64,000 nucleotides of DNA from Vitis vinifera (Eukaryota; Streptophyta; Magnoliopsida; Vitales; Vitaceae): contig NC_081815.1 of the NCBI RefSeq assembly GCF_030704535.1, forward strand, positions 1,875,001 through 1,939,000, given 5' to 3'. Positions within the stretch are counted from its first letter, which is position 1. The number at the start of each line of letters is the position of its first letter. Below the pieces are notes generated by a model. It did no database searches, was not told the origin of the DNA, and saw only the letters and a program-made list of their open reading frames with translations. Shown here piece by piece: positions 1 to 11,536 of the stretch. The translations under genes and the position numbers were made by a program.

Positions 1-1097
1 GTTTGAGATGACCTATTAAAAATGACATCATCAGGTAAAGTATGACATTTAATTTGTATTTTTTCTAGCCCAAGGTAAGACTTTTCCTGTTTTCCTTCTC
101 TTGTTAATCATTTGACTGGAAATTACTTTCTTTGCACTGCTGATTTTCTCATTGTTGTCCTTTGCCCATGAGAAAAACAATCCAACCTATTACCCTTATT
201 TACGGCATATTGGGATCCTTAGGATTTGTCTAGGGGACTCAATTTAATTTTATATTTTCTACTATCTTCTGTGTATTTTGATTTCCTCAAATTTTGATCC
301 GTATAACTGCAACTTGTTGCCTGGGTTGTTAAAATACTTTTGGCATATTGGTGTGATTGGATGGCTTTGGTTTATTTAAGTTGATCTGTTGGTGAAAATA
401 TCATGTCCATAGGATTATGCCCATGGCTATGACCGCTACAGCCTACACCTAAGAGACCTGAACCCATCTCAACATCACTATCATCTTGGCAGTGCTTACT
501 TTTCTAATTTATCACAATGATTAACATAAGAAGAATGAAATTTCCACAAACACCGAAAAGATTAAATCCATATTGAATAGAATCCATAAGGTACACCCTT
601 TTCTTGGAAAAATGAATCATACTTATCAACCTTTTTTCTTGTGTATGGATTTGAAAAGTTATTTTCACAACGCCAGTTGCTGTGATGTTCCAACCTGGTG
701 TGATATTGGACATAGAACCTTTTTAGATACATTACTACATAATAAGTTGAATTAAACATCTCTCACTTGAGAATAGAAGGGGCTTTATTGCCAAAAGTCC
801 CAAGTAGTTAGGACTGAGGCTTTGTTAATTCATGCTGGAAACAGGAGCTTTATTCCAGAATGTTGCTTCTGAAATGCAAGTATTTCACTTCACTTATTCT
901 ATCTTTCATGTTTCCCTTATTTTGAACTCTCTTCCTGTAGTTCGAGATTAACATTGGGACGCATTTCTTATTGAAGGGTTACACTTTGTAAATTTTCAGT
1001 TTGATAAGGATAACTGACTTCTCATTGAATTCCGCACTCAATTCTACTTGCAAGGATAGGCTAATAAGATCTTTTTGTGTGTCTGATGCTTCTTCAG

Positions 1098-4000
1098 GTA
1101 AATGCAAGAGTTGCTGAAACTGAGCAGCCAAAATGGTGGGAAAAAAATGCGGGACCAAATATGATTGACATTCATTCTACACAAGAATTTTTGGGTGCTT
1201 TGAGTCAGGCTGGAGATAAACTGGTTATTGTTGAATTTTACGGAACTTGGTGTGCTTCTTGCCGGGCATTATTTCCCAAGGTAATTTCAATTTGTTATAT
1301 CTGTATTCATCATCATTCATTGATGGAAATATGCTCTTATATTCTTAATATGATTTGGCTTGTTCTTCCCTTTGAGAAATTCCAAAAGTGGTTCAAGAGA
1401 AATTATTGTATAAAACTATTCAATGTATGTGTCCTTTACTACCTCAATCAGCAGTGTGCCAAAAGTATTATGGGGGAGTGTTAGGTGACTTGAACTTTGC
1501 ATGGATAGTCTGCAGGAATAGAAGCTATACAATAATGGCTGCTTATGGAGCAATTAGATGTCCCATTAAAATTGATTTAGTCAGGGATTGAAAAATCGGA
1601 AAATATCGCCGATATTTCGAAGAAATATCGGATATCGGGCAGCATCGAAACGATAATCGTCACCGATTATCGATCGACGGAAAAATCGGCAAAAAATCGG
1701 CAAAATCGTCGATATATCGGCGAAATATCGGTGAAGCACCGATTTATCGAAGAAAAATCGCGAGTGGACTGACGCGCGGAGCAATCGGAGGAGAATTTTA
1801 AAATATCGCCGAAAATATCGCCGATATTTCGGTATTTTTTACCGATTTTTCGGAAAATTTCCCGATATTTCCTACCAATCCAGCCCGCACACAGGATACA
1901 AAATCTGGCTCAAAAATCGTGGATTTAGGGTTCGTGAAATTTAAATCCAATGGCACAACAGCAAAGAGACCCTTAAAACAGATCCAGAAATCACAGGGAG
2001 CAAAAAAAAAGCAAATTTTTTGGTTTTCTTTGGGGGTTTTGAATGGATTTTCTCGGAAATCAAACGAGGATGAATTTTCCCGGAAATCGAATGGGGGATG
2101 GATTTTCTTGGAAATCAAACGGGGGTTGCAAAAAAAAATAATATCAACGTGATTAGATTAGTACCTGCGAGGATTGAGAGTGGCAGAGGAAGAAAGTCTC
2201 TCGGCTGGAGGGCAACTTCAGAAAAGGGGAGAGAAAAGGGGAATTCTCTCGGCTGGAGGGCAACTTTAAAAGTGGTGGCCTTTTTAATTTTTAGATTTAG
2301 TAAAGGTAAAAAAAAAAACCAAATCATGAACAATTTTCCTCTATCCATATAAATAATTATAAATTATCAAATTTTATTTTGATTATTAAATAAATTAATA
2401 TTAATAAAAAAAAGTTATTACTATATATTTTTAATAAAATTTTAAAAATTAAATCTCAAATAAAATATTTATATAAATTAATTTAATTTTCATTTAAAAT
2501 ATAATAAAACATGTTTTTAAGAAAAATATTTTAAAATTTTTTAAATAAATATTATCTTCAACAAATTAGGTCATCTTCATCTAACAATATAATGAAATCA
2601 CATCGATCTCTTCCTTAATATAAGGACTATTGTAATATCATATGTATTATATTTATGTATAAATTATTTTTATTCAATAAAATCAAATATTTTTTAACTC
2701 AATTCTAACTCTATATACTTTCAAAATTCATATATATTATTTTTAAAATTCAAATATCGAATCTACCAATATATCTTCGTTTACGATATTTTTCTTCTTA
2801 ATTATATATATGTCAATTACACTTACAAGATAACTTTAAAATGTGTATTTTTACTTATTTTATCATTTTTTGAAGTTTTTTTAAGCATTCCTATTAATTT
2901 TAAATAATTTTCACTTTATCGATATTTGTGAAAAAATATCCACCGATATTTCTCCGATATTTCCGATATATCCGTAAAATCGAAGTACCGATATATCCGT
3001 AAAAACCGATATTTCAATCCTTGGATTTAGTCCATTTTTGTGTTTTGCATTGGATTTGAAATAAGTGCATTTTCACTCATCTAAAAACTAGAGCATAATA
3101 GTATTTTAGTAAATGAAGATATATCTATGTTTTCAGCGGCATTCATATTCCAATTTGTACTTTCATTTAAAAAGCTATGAAAGGACAATGGAATTGATTT
3201 AATTTGCTACAAACTTTGAACTATCCTCTTTGGAAATTAAATTTTCATGTATTTTTCTTGATGCTTCTGAAATTACCCTTTTAGAGTTGTAAGATGATTG
3301 TGTCCTGATATATTATCTGCAATCCATCTGTCAGCTCTGCAGGACTGCCGAAGAACATCCTGAAATCTTATTTCTAAAAGTCAATTTTGATGAGAATAAG
3401 CCAATGTGCAAAAACTTGAATGTAAAGGTGCTTCCTTACTTCCACTTCTACCGTGGAGCCGATGGGCAGCTGGAATCCTTTTCATGTTCACTTGCTAAGG
3501 TAATTAACTTATATTAACTTTCTTTTTTTCATTTTGACGTGTGCAATCACCTGTTTTAAGGTGTTTATGGAACCTGGAAATAATAATTCTCCATTTGGTC
3601 ACTGAAAAAGTGGAAGGAAATGATTTTTTTTATCTTACTATTAGCGTTTTAAAGGTGAAATGTTAGGTATTTTACTCCCTATGAAGCTAGGTTTAATCAT
3701 GTAAGTGTTTTGATATTTCTTAAATATTAGGAAATTAACTAAAATGGTATAACTTAACTTAAAGTTAAAGTTAAATGGGTCTTTCCAAAAACTGTAAAGG
3801 AGGTCTTAACTAGTTGGAGGGGCCCCTTTGTGGGGAAGAAAAGGAAAAAGGTTTGGAAATCCATCCCGTTGTATATTTTTTGGACGGTTTGGAAGGAGAG
3901 GAATAGATTAGCTTTTGGGGGGGTGTGTTGAATATTCAGAAACTAAAGAATTTTTTGTTTGTAATTTATGGAGCTGGGTCAAATTGTATTTAGGTGAGGA

Positions 4001-5129
4001 GTCTCTCTCCCTTATAGGCTTTTTGGAGTGGGTAGCATCCACTTAAGGGGAGGTGAATCCTTTCTGGTTTTGTTTTTTTTTTTTAGGCCTTAGCCGCTTT
4101 GTATACCCCATGTATACTTTGTGGCTTTTTACCTCTTTCTTAATGCATTTCTTTTTTACTTATCAAAAAAAATAAAATCATATTATGATTATTAATGGAG
4201 CACCTAGAAAAGGACAAAACATGGTTATATCATGGAATATGATTAGGCATTAAAAAAATTAAAACAAATGAAATATGATAGAATAATTATTAAAAAACAT
4301 GGTTAGTCACTTCAAGATTTATTAAAAAAAATGGAGAAGGATTGTGTGACGTGTGGGCCTCACACGGTAAGGCATAAATAGGGGGAAAAGGCGAACCTTT
4401 GACTATTTTGCTGAAGAGGCAGGGGCCCCTGTGAGAACCTGCTAAACTTTTAAAGCCCGAGCCTTCTTACAATTGCCTTGCCTTGCGGTGGGATAGACAA
4501 ATTTATTTGGAGTCTCTTCTCTCTTTTTGTTCTTTTTCATGCTTGCTACAATCTGAGTTTACCCATAAAAGAATTGGCATGGATCGAGGGTGTAGAGGGT
4601 TTACCGCCTTTTTTCCCCCTGAACCCCCTATCCTGGACTAGAGAAACAAATCAACAAAAAAAACTAGGAAAAGCTACAAAACAAACAAATTAAGAATAAG
4701 CAGAAGTTTAACTCCTCGAAAGTCATTTTTCAATTTGTATCAAGATTTTTAACGTATATAAACCTTGGAAGAAACTGTGATGAATTGAGCAGTGTGGACT
4801 GTGGACAAGCAAAACTCAACCTGATTTGAGGAAGAAATTCAAAGAAGAGCTTGAAGAAATTCAAAAAAACCTGGTTGTCCATCATTTAATTGATATGTAT
4901 ATCTGTATGGCATGCCAGTGACAGATGATCAAATCTCTTTTACTCTTGATTTACACGTAACATTTTGAATAACTGACATTTTCTACATTTTAGTTGCATA
5001 CTGATGTTTTATGTTCAAAATCATTTGCAGTTTCAGAAAATAAAGGATGCCATCCGAACACACAACACAGCTCGGTGCAGCATCGGTCCACCAAAGGGAG
5101 TTGGAGACCTCAGCCTGGAATCCCTCTAA
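1098..5129 (+). CDS. ACHT2: Atypical Cys/His-rich thioredoxin (thioredoxin-like 2, chloroplastic; ACHT type), 5' partial
   Basis: Three exons are seen: 1098-1280, 3335-3499 and 5031-5129, all phase 0, with AG acceptors and GT donors. Together they encode 148 residues. The redox motif WCASC lies in the run [16 protein letters not shown]; the WC(A/G)SC form instead of WCGPC is typical of plant ACHT/thioredoxin-like 2 proteins. The rest of the fold follows: [19 protein letters not shown] with the cis-proline, then a [13 protein letters not shown] tail. Family members are chloroplast disulfide oxidoreductases that help oxidise thiol targets such as 2-Cys peroxiredoxin partners. The first exon, expected to encode the transit peptide, must lie left of the window, because the first visible exon begins inside the mature protein. 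Intron 1280/3335 holds a MULE-type element and intron 3499/5031 holds a LINE tail. The TAA at 5127-5129 may be premature (see findings). Confidence 0.92.
1583..3023. mobile_element. Non-autonomous Mutator-like (MULE) DNA element inside a thioredoxin intron
   Basis: The 1441-bp element is flanked by the 9-bp direct repeat GATTTAGTC at 1574-1582 and 3024-3032, the target duplication size typical of Mutator elements. The ends form an imperfect inverted repeat of about 18 bp (AGGGATTGAAAAATCGG on the left; reverse complement of the right end CAAGGATTGAAATATCGG). Both subterminal zones are packed with short ATCGG/CGATAT motifs and the core is very AT-rich. A short tandem duplication containing CTCTCGGCTGGAGGGCAACT occurs at about 2196-2270. 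No transposase frame is present, so mobilisation would need a trans-acting partner. Confidence 0.75.
3777..4165 (+). mobile_element. 5'-truncated L1-type LINE, 3' end only
   Basis: The sequence from about 3777 is closely similar to the 3' end of the LINE at 53040-54234. Both share the block around GTTGGAGGGGCCC, a decayed frame for the motif [13 protein letters not shown], and the terminal ACTTATCAAAAAA tail, here at about 4158-4170. The frame is broken by substitutions and small indels. The left boundary is estimated from the extent of similarity. No clear target duplication was found. It lies in the third visible intron of the thioredoxin gene, in the same orientation. Confidence 0.7.
4170..5030. 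other. Intronic sequence without recognised element
   Basis: This is the rest of the last thioredoxin intron. It contains a GC-richer patch at about 4345-4500 and an accidental 71-codon open frame (4478-4693) of no recognisable family. I see no further repeat ends or RNA signature in it. Confidence 0.4.
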
Positions 5130-5890
5130 GCTCCAAAAGACAAACCAAAAGAGTCTTCTTCAACACAGGACACTCTCAATTCAGTTATTTATCTACCAAT
5201 GTGTATTCCCATGTTCGGTGCCCTTCTAACAAACCCTTATGGGAGCTATTTACTCTTATCCTGTAAATCTCTATCTCTTTCTGATACAACACTAAGCACA
5301 AGCTACAGCATTCTTTTGCCATTCTTGTTCACCCCATCTTCTCACCTTCTCTATAGAGGTCTCTGAATATCATGTTCCTGGCTCTTACCAATGAGCTGGG
5401 TATTCTTGAGCAGGCCATCTCAAAGTAAGAAATGTTGTGTTGCAGGCACTGGACAAACACATTTACAAAAACAAACTGAAAGAGGATTTTTTTTTTTCAG
5501 AGAAAGGGGTGCTTCACCTTTGGAACTTTTAATTGCTTTGTCTTGAGATGGCCAAAACCATAATTCTAGCTGATTGATTTGAAAAGTTTCATTTAACATG
5601 AAAAAAATTCATTGTATAATTTAAGATGACTGTTGGGTACAACAATGTTGCTCTTAAACCCGGGATGGGTCACCTAAATGATGGTGGTTGAATATCATGA
5701 AAGACTTAGGTGGTGTTTACTTTTTGGAAACTCATAATTATGTTAAAATCTCAATTACATGTGATTATTTTTCATAATCAAGAGAACTTTTTTTTAAACA
5801 AAAGTTGTTAAAAATAAAAAGTCATCAAATTATAAGGCTAAAAATAACATAGTTCCCAAGTTCTTTTTAATTAATGGTAGAACAATAACG
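5130..5890. other. 3' UTR of thioredoxin gene and intergenic spacer
   Basis: This follows the thioredoxin stop codon. The first part is presumably 3' UTR. The stretch at about 5700-5870 is AT-rich, of the kind seen in decayed MITEs, but I could not define ends. No gene is recognised. Confidence 0.4.
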
Positions 5891-5896
5891 TAGACC

Positions 5897-5951
5897 TGGG
5901 CCCAGAGTACTGCTTTTTGCAAGCCCCAAAAATGGGCCCATTCAAGGCCCA
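5897..5951 (+). promoter_or_regulatory. Cluster of three Site II (TGGGCC/GGCCCA) elements
   Basis: TGGGCC occurs at 5897-5902 and 5933-5938, and GGCCCA at 5946-5951, about 150-200 bp before the ATG of the small gene at 6097. Site II motifs are bound by TCP factors. In plants they are enriched in promoters of housekeeping genes, notably those for mitochondrial, plastid and ribosomal proteins. A pyrimidine-rich stretch at about 5955-6015 follows and probably holds the transcription start. Confidence 0.6.
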
Positions 5952-6096
5952 ACCCAACTCTTTCCTTCCCTGACTCTGGCATTTCTGCTTCCCCTTCTCT
6001 TTCCCTCTCTCAATTCCTCAAACCGTAAACCCTCTCCGGTGGTGTCGCCGATCAGGTAACCCCATCATCAATTAAAGTACCATTTCTTTCACAGAA

Positions 6097-8072
6097 ATGA
6101 AGGGACGAATTTCGAATTATGTGTTGAGGAAGTACGCCGATTATTTCTACACAAAGTGGGAAAAAAATATCCTCTGGAACCAGATCGATCCCTACAGGCG
6201 ACCAAAGTCATTCACCCCACTCGTCTCCATCTATATTGCCGCCTTCTACACTGGTGTCATTGGTGCTGCTATCACTGAGCAACTTTACAAGGTTTTATTC
6301 CGCTTTTATTTGCCCTTTTTTCTTTTTCATTTCAAATCCAAACGATGGAAATTTAGGTTTTTATGCTTATGTTCGATTTAATGGGAATACAGATTGGTTT
6401 TGGTTGGGATGTAGGTTATCTTTTAGTTTAGGGGATTGATTTTTTAATTGGTAATTAGGGTTCAAGCTTAAACTTAGAAATATGTTGGGGTTTTTGGATT
6501 TGAAATCACTGCTTATATACCTGGTATTGGCCATAATTCACAAGAACATTCTGTAGTCTTAGGGTTGGAATGGTTGTGGTGTTTGTAGGTTTATTGTATC
6601 ATCCTCTTATATGTTGGGGTTGGAATTGTTGGTTGGTTTTGGGTGGGAAATGGGAATTTGAATGTGTTCATGAGTTGATGCTAGACTTTGAATCAAATCC
6701 TGAGATACCCATGATAAGAAGTTTTAAGAACATGAATCCAGTAGCCCAAACACGATTTCCAAACAAGAACATCCATGCCTAAGCTGACAATGGTTCATAC
6801 CAAAATGTAATGTGGTTCAATAGTAGTTAACATCCAGAAAACTGCATAGTAGAATGCAACCCAAGATGAAATATCACAAGTACAGCCTCATGTAGGATAA
6901 TTGCAAGGAAAAATATGACTGAAATCCTAGTTATCGGGCATTAACTTGTAATGCATGCATTTTAAAAGATATCAAGTTAGTTGTATACTTGTATTAAACC
7001 CGGAGCAGTTGCATGATGAAGCAAGAAGTTTTCAGGACCTGTCTTTAAGAATATTGAATTAGTATTCCTATTAATAGCACTTTACCAGCCAGTTGGGGAG
7101 CTTTCTAAACATTGTAGTTAGGTTTGGAATGGAGAGGAGTGGCCATGTTTTTTTTTTTTTTTTTTTTTTGAGGATGTGTATTATATACCGAGTTCCATTA
7201 AAGAAATTGGTGTAACTCTGTTCCATGTGAAGCATACACAATTAAGAAAAACAAAAACAAAAACAAAACCCTAAACTGTACAATATCATATAAAAAATTC
7301 AATAAGTTTTCATTAGCATAAATAGATTGCTTGGAATCCAAAAGAGGAACATACTGATGAACAAAATTTAGGCTTCCTAGCGGTCATATCCTCCCCTATA
7401 TAATGCTCTTCAATTTCTCTGTCTGCACAATCCAAAACAATAAGTGGAGCTGTCTCCATATCCAATCCTCAGAAGGTAGGCAATTCCTTTATGGGGTCGA
7501 AAGCTTGCCTCCTGTATGTCCAATTTGATCTCAATAATTCGCAACTAGTTTTTGCCATGTCATCCTCAACAAAGAGAAATGGATATTGCTCTCTCTACTG
7601 GCTTTAACACTGGAAAAAAAAGGGGCATAGAGATGGGAAAATGCACATGTTACTTGGCTTTGTCAGTCGGTATTTTGTGAACTTTGTTCTTTCATAGCTT
7701 TTCTTCTGTCCAGGGGTAAAGGGATTGATTGATGGGTACATCCTTGTTTGAAACCAAATATGTACGAAGTATTCTAGTTTTGTTTCAAAATTTTCCAGTC
7801 AAAATACCTTTGTAAGATTGAACTGTGAGTGGATTTATAGAAAACTTATGCTTATTTTCAAGTATAATCATCTTTCATTCAAAGGGTCATCGAAATGTTA
7901 ATTAATTTTTACAGAGAGCTTAAGAATTGTGGTTTGTGATATTGAGCAGGAAAAGTACTGGGAAGATCACCCGGGGGAAGAAGTGCCTCTGATGATGCCA
8001 TCGTTCTATAGGGGACCTTGGAGAGTAGTAAGGGGAGATGCCCTCCGGCCTCCCAGTCAGTCAAATCCATAA
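6097..8072 (+). CDS. Small conserved plant protein, EMB2752-like (105 aa)
   Basis: Two exons: 6097-6291 (65 codons) and 7950-8072 (40 codons plus TAA), joined by a phase-0 GT-AG intron of about 1.66 kb. The protein is short and basic at the N-terminus ([18 protein letters not shown]). One hydrophobic stretch of about 20 residues ([17 protein letters not shown], about residues 43-59) looks like a single transmembrane helix. The C-terminus is charged and proline-rich. Size, sequence style and position next to the ACHT2 gene match my memory of Arabidopsis At4g29660 (EMB2752), an embryo-essential small protein. A mitochondrial membrane location is an inference from the architecture and the Site II promoter motifs, not shown here. 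An open frame running through the true stop in another frame (8018-8200) is a shadow. Confidence 0.8.
7149..7171 (-). repeat. Poly-T tract, possible tail of a minus-strand retroposon
   Basis: A run of about 23 T on the plus strand lies inside the intron of the EMB2752-like gene. It would be the poly(A) tail of a minus-strand retroposon extending rightwards to about 7600, where short open stretches are seen on the minus strand (for example 49 codons ending near 7320). I could not assign these to a family and found no matching target duplication. Confidence 0.3.
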
Positions 8073-8214
8073 GCAACCCAGCTGGAGACCTGTGTTGGAG
8101 TTTCTTCCATCTTCTCTATTTTTTTTATATTTTTTTTTTGGGTATCTATGTATGTTTAGAGTTTGATGATTTGCAAATGGAGAACATCTCCTTGGCTTAG
8201 AAATAATTAGAGCA

Positions 8215-8387
8215 GGGCCTTGATATGGTCACACTTAATATTTGCCATACCAGCCAGTTTGAAATAGAAGAGATTTCCATTCAAAATCCATTGGTCAAAA
8301 AGGAAAGCAAAAAATAAATAAATAAATTTAACCAAAAAAGAAAAAAAAAAGGAAGAAGAAGGGCCTTGATATGGTCACGCTTGATAT
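8215..8387 (+). repeat. 27-bp direct repeats flanking an A-rich 119-bp insert
   Basis: The segment at 8215-8241 (starting GGGCCTTGATATGGTCAC) recurs at 8361-8387 with two mismatches. The 119 bp between them end in a long A-rich stretch (about 8300-8360). Direct repeats around an insert with an A-rich 3' end are the signature of target-primed retroposition. A plain local duplication is the alternative. The insert resembles no family I know. Confidence 0.5.
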
Positions 8388-8392
8388 AAAAA
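8388..8392 (-). terminator. Pol III terminator of tRNA-Glu
   Basis: AAAAA on the plus strand gives TTTTT on the minus strand, three bases beyond the 3' end of the tRNA gene. This is the normal RNA polymerase III stop signal. Confidence 0.7.
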
Positions 8393-8395
8393 GAA

Positions 8396-8467
8396 TTCCG
8401 TTGCCGGGAATCGAACCCGGGTCTCCTGGGTGAAAGCCAGATATCCTAACCGCTGGACGACAACGGA
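8396..8467 (-). tRNA. tRNA-Glu (anticodon UUC)
   Basis: The reverse complement folds as a 72-nt tRNA. The acceptor stem TCCGTTG pairs with CAACGGA, and A is the discriminator base. The T-loop arm carries GGTTCGATTCC (B box) and the D arm carries the A box. The anticodon loop CTTTCAC gives UUC for glutamate. No intron and no encoded CCA, as expected for a nuclear tRNA gene. It decodes GAA codons in the cytosol. It lies between the EMB2752-like gene and the PRA1 gene, about 210 bp from the PRA1 start codon. Confidence 0.95.
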
Positions 8468-8678
8468 AGATTGTTAAACCGAATGATTCAATTATAATTA
8501 AATTAGATTAGTTACGGAAAGCGTCTACCTATATCCGATGTGCCTCAACTACATTTTATAAACTCTCTTTGTTGTTCGAAGAAGTAGAGGGTGATTTCTC
8601 CCCTGGGTTCTGCTACTGTGCGTCGCACCGTTTTCATCTCTTTTCTCTCCGATGTAATTTCCGGACACTCATTGGAAT

Positions 8679-9248
8679 ATGACCACGTACGGAACCATAC
8701 CGGCGGGAACGCCGGTATCCCCAAGCCTAGGGTACATTTCCTTCGCCAGGGAACGGATCAGATCAAGCCTTGGCACACGCCGGCCATGGAAGGAGATGGT
8801 CCAACTCCGGTCACTCTCCATTCCGGCCAACGCTGCCGAAGCATTCCAGAGAATCAAAACCAACGCTGCCTACTTTCGGATGAACTACGTCATCGTCATT
8901 CTCTTCATCCTCTTCCTCAGCTTGCTCTGGCACCCAATCTCCCTCATCGTCTTCGTCGTCACAATGGCCGCCTGGCTCTTCCTTTACTTCCTCCGCGACG
9001 GACCCGTCGTGATCCTCGGGCGCTCGATCGACGATCGCGTGGTGATGGTTATTCTGGCAGTGGTCACCATCGTTCTGCTGTTTTTGACGGATGTGACGAT
9101 TAACATTCTGGTGTCGCTGTTGATTGGAGTGGTGGTGGTTTTGACGCACAGTGTCGTGAGGATGACTGAGGATTTGTTCGTGGATGGAGAAGATGGTGCG
9201 AGATTGCGATTGAGAGATGCTGCTAGTTCTTCGTTTTCTACAACGTAG
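8679..9248 (+). CDS. PRA1 family protein, F-type (prenylated Rab acceptor), intronless
   Basis: A single 189-codon frame. The N-terminus MTTYGTIPAGTP and the run TRRPWKEM are characteristic of plant PRA1.F proteins. The cytosolic N-terminal part (1-75) is followed by two long hydrophobic hairpins (about 76-110 and 125-160), the usual PRA1 layout, then an acidic C-terminus. PRA1 proteins sit in endoplasmic reticulum, Golgi and endosomal membranes, where they act on prenylated Rab GTPases and vesicle traffic. The length matches the family (about 180-190 aa). The coding region is GC-rich compared with its surroundings. The long frames on the opposite strand and at 8591-9103 are shadows. Confidence 0.93.
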   Translation: MTTYGTIPAGTPVSPSLGYISFARERIRSSLGTRRPWKEMVQLRSLSIPANAAEAFQRIKTNAAYFRMNYVIVILFILFLSLLWHPISLIVFVVTMAAWLFLYFLRDGPVVILGRSIDDRVVMVILAVVTIVLLFLTDVTINILVSLLIGVVVVLTHSVVRMTEDLFVDGEDGARLRLRDAASSSFSTT

Positions 9249-11536
9249 CAGTGTGATGCGGTCGTTTCAGTTAAGGATTTTTGTAATTTTTATTTTATTT
9301 TCATAAATTGGTATTTATTGATTCTTTATTGAATGCAGACTTTCCTTTTCCTTTCTTATCTCTGGTTGTTGTTTGATTAAAAAGAAAACGAATTCATCAC
9401 TGGAGAATTTCTATTGTTAAGGGCCTGAAAAAATTTAGGCTTTTAAATCAAACTGCCATGAATGTCTAAATTAAATTATCCATTAAAGTCTCCTTTTTTT
9501 TTTACCTGGAAATAAAACAACAGGAAATGAAAGTGGATTAATGCGAAGTCCACTGAATTGCTTGTCTGAGAAGACATGATGCGTAATGCACAATTGTGCT
9601 TTTGAATCTATGCTACATTACACCTTATATTTCTTAGGGCATCTCATTCCTGCATGTGAGTTCTTTCATTAGTAGTAAGAAAACACAATTAGAATTTGCC
9701 TTTTTTGCAGCTACGATTCCCCGTCAATCCTTCTCCTTTTCATTCCAATATCTTGTGGATTTTTATTTTTCATTTTTCTGAATTTTATATCAGAAACAGG
9801 GTTTTTCATTACGAGATGAATCAAGAAGTACACAAAAGAATAGAAGAGAAAAAGTAAATACAAACAAAAACAGAACAATACAAACTGAGAGGTATAAAAT
9901 CCCCAATATAAGCCTCTGAACCACAAAGGAATCAACTCAGCTACATGGGTGGACGAGTGTATGCTTCTTTCTTAATGAAGGAATCTGGGAATGTCATTTG
10001 TTTTATGTTAAACTGATGAGCTAAAACTTTATTGAACTTTTAAATCTCCTTGGTGTTAACACATGCTTTTTTCTTGATGCTTTGGCAAAAAAAACAAGTC
10101 ATCCCAAAACATAGAAACAGGGGAGGGGATTATACCAATAAGATGAGAAATTTGTTTGGTCTTCCCTACTGGGTTTCAACCTGTGTTACACCACTCTTGT
10201 ATTTTGGATATTGGTGGTTCACCATCATCAACATTGCAACAATGAGTGTCACCAATATGGTTTTTGAACCACCATGTTGGTGTTGAGATTTTACATATAA
10301 ATGCTACCCAATGAAGATTCACATTGGATTACCCATGGGTATCTGAACTTTCATGAGGGTTAGGAAAACGTCTTGGGCCTTTTTTTGAGACATAATGATA
10401 CAGAATGTGATGGTAGAATGAAATGCTGAAACTTTGAGCAACATGGGTGATAGCTCCATTCCCCTGTCAATGGCATGAGGGTAGGGCAAAGGGACTAGTA
10501 AACCTTTAAGATATCTGAGTTTAGTATAGCTGATATAGGCTTGCAATGCAATCCATGAGTCTGGTCTTCAAAATGTGCTTTACCTAGTTTCTCATGGTAT
10601 ATATGGCATTACGCAGCAAAATGAAAAAGCCACCCAAAATTAAGAATTGGCTCGAGGGCCATCTAGGCAGTGATCTTAGGATTGTTTAACCATGGGCAAT
10701 GGTTTCTAAGCCACATTAAATTTGTATATTAATGGTGATTACACTTAGAAATAAGATTTTGGTAGTCAATTTTCCTTTGTGCTATAAAAAATCTACAAAC
10801 CTGCAGTTCCTATACACCTTGTCCTTCATCTCAGCTGTAGTGTTCCCTGAGTAGGAGATTTCAGAATGACCCCATCAACTGCAGGTTCATAGGACTCCTG
10901 TCTTGGTGAAAGAACTAAATGTCATTATGCCCTTGATTCATAACATGAAAACTTTTTGACTTAGTGATGTCATTCTAGGTCCTTGACAAAGCCAACATGC
11001 CCCAACACTTTACTCCTAAAGTAGACATTAAAAGAAGAACTAAAATGATATAGACCTCCAATACAACCCATGTAAAGAATAATGAACTTTAAAACTTTCG
11101 ATCTTGTCCCTCAATTGACTGAACCAAAAGTGCCTTTTTATGAAGTTCGAATATGGGAATCTACCTCTGCTTGCTCCACACCACCCACCAATCATAATGC
11201 AACTATGCCTTGATCACTACATTTCAGCACCAATCATAATGGAGCCATCACATTTCAGCATGACCCATGATATCAAAATCAACACGCTGTGTTAGCACAA
11301 TATGTTAGCACAATCATATTCCTTTTGGCATTTCTCTATTAACAAGAAGAAACCCAATTAAGAAAGGTGAGCAGGCGCCATCACTTTTCATCACCTAACA
11401 TGCAATAGTGAATACACGCAATCAACTGTGTGAAGAAAATTATTCAAATTGGAGGGATAAACATATCATCCTCCATTCATTCATCTGATTCAATTCTTTT
11501 TGCAAATGACTGTAAATACATTACTCACATCACGAT
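9249..11536. other. Intergenic, no gene recognised
   Basis: This lies between the PRA1 stop and the cytidine deaminase stop, with the genes convergent. It contains both 3' UTRs. Several open frames of 65-80 codons occur (for example around 9711-9935 and 10050-10546), but none has a recognisable family or codon pattern. I see no paired repeat ends. Confidence 0.5.

Noticed and set aside
1..1097. Possible upstream thioredoxin exon
   Set aside because: I looked for a transit-peptide exon with a phase-0 donor and found none; the first kilobase reads as intron.
1388..1591. 67-codon frame just after the first thioredoxin exon
   Set aside because: Lies in the intron; no domain and no link to the thioredoxin frame.
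8591..9149. Long frames overlapping the PRA1 gene on both strands
   Set aside because: They are shadows of a GC-rich coding region. Only the 8679-9248 frame matches a family.
9711..10546. Three 74-78-codon frames between PRA1 and the deaminase gene
   Set aside because: No family resemblance and no consistent codon usage; expected by chance in this length.
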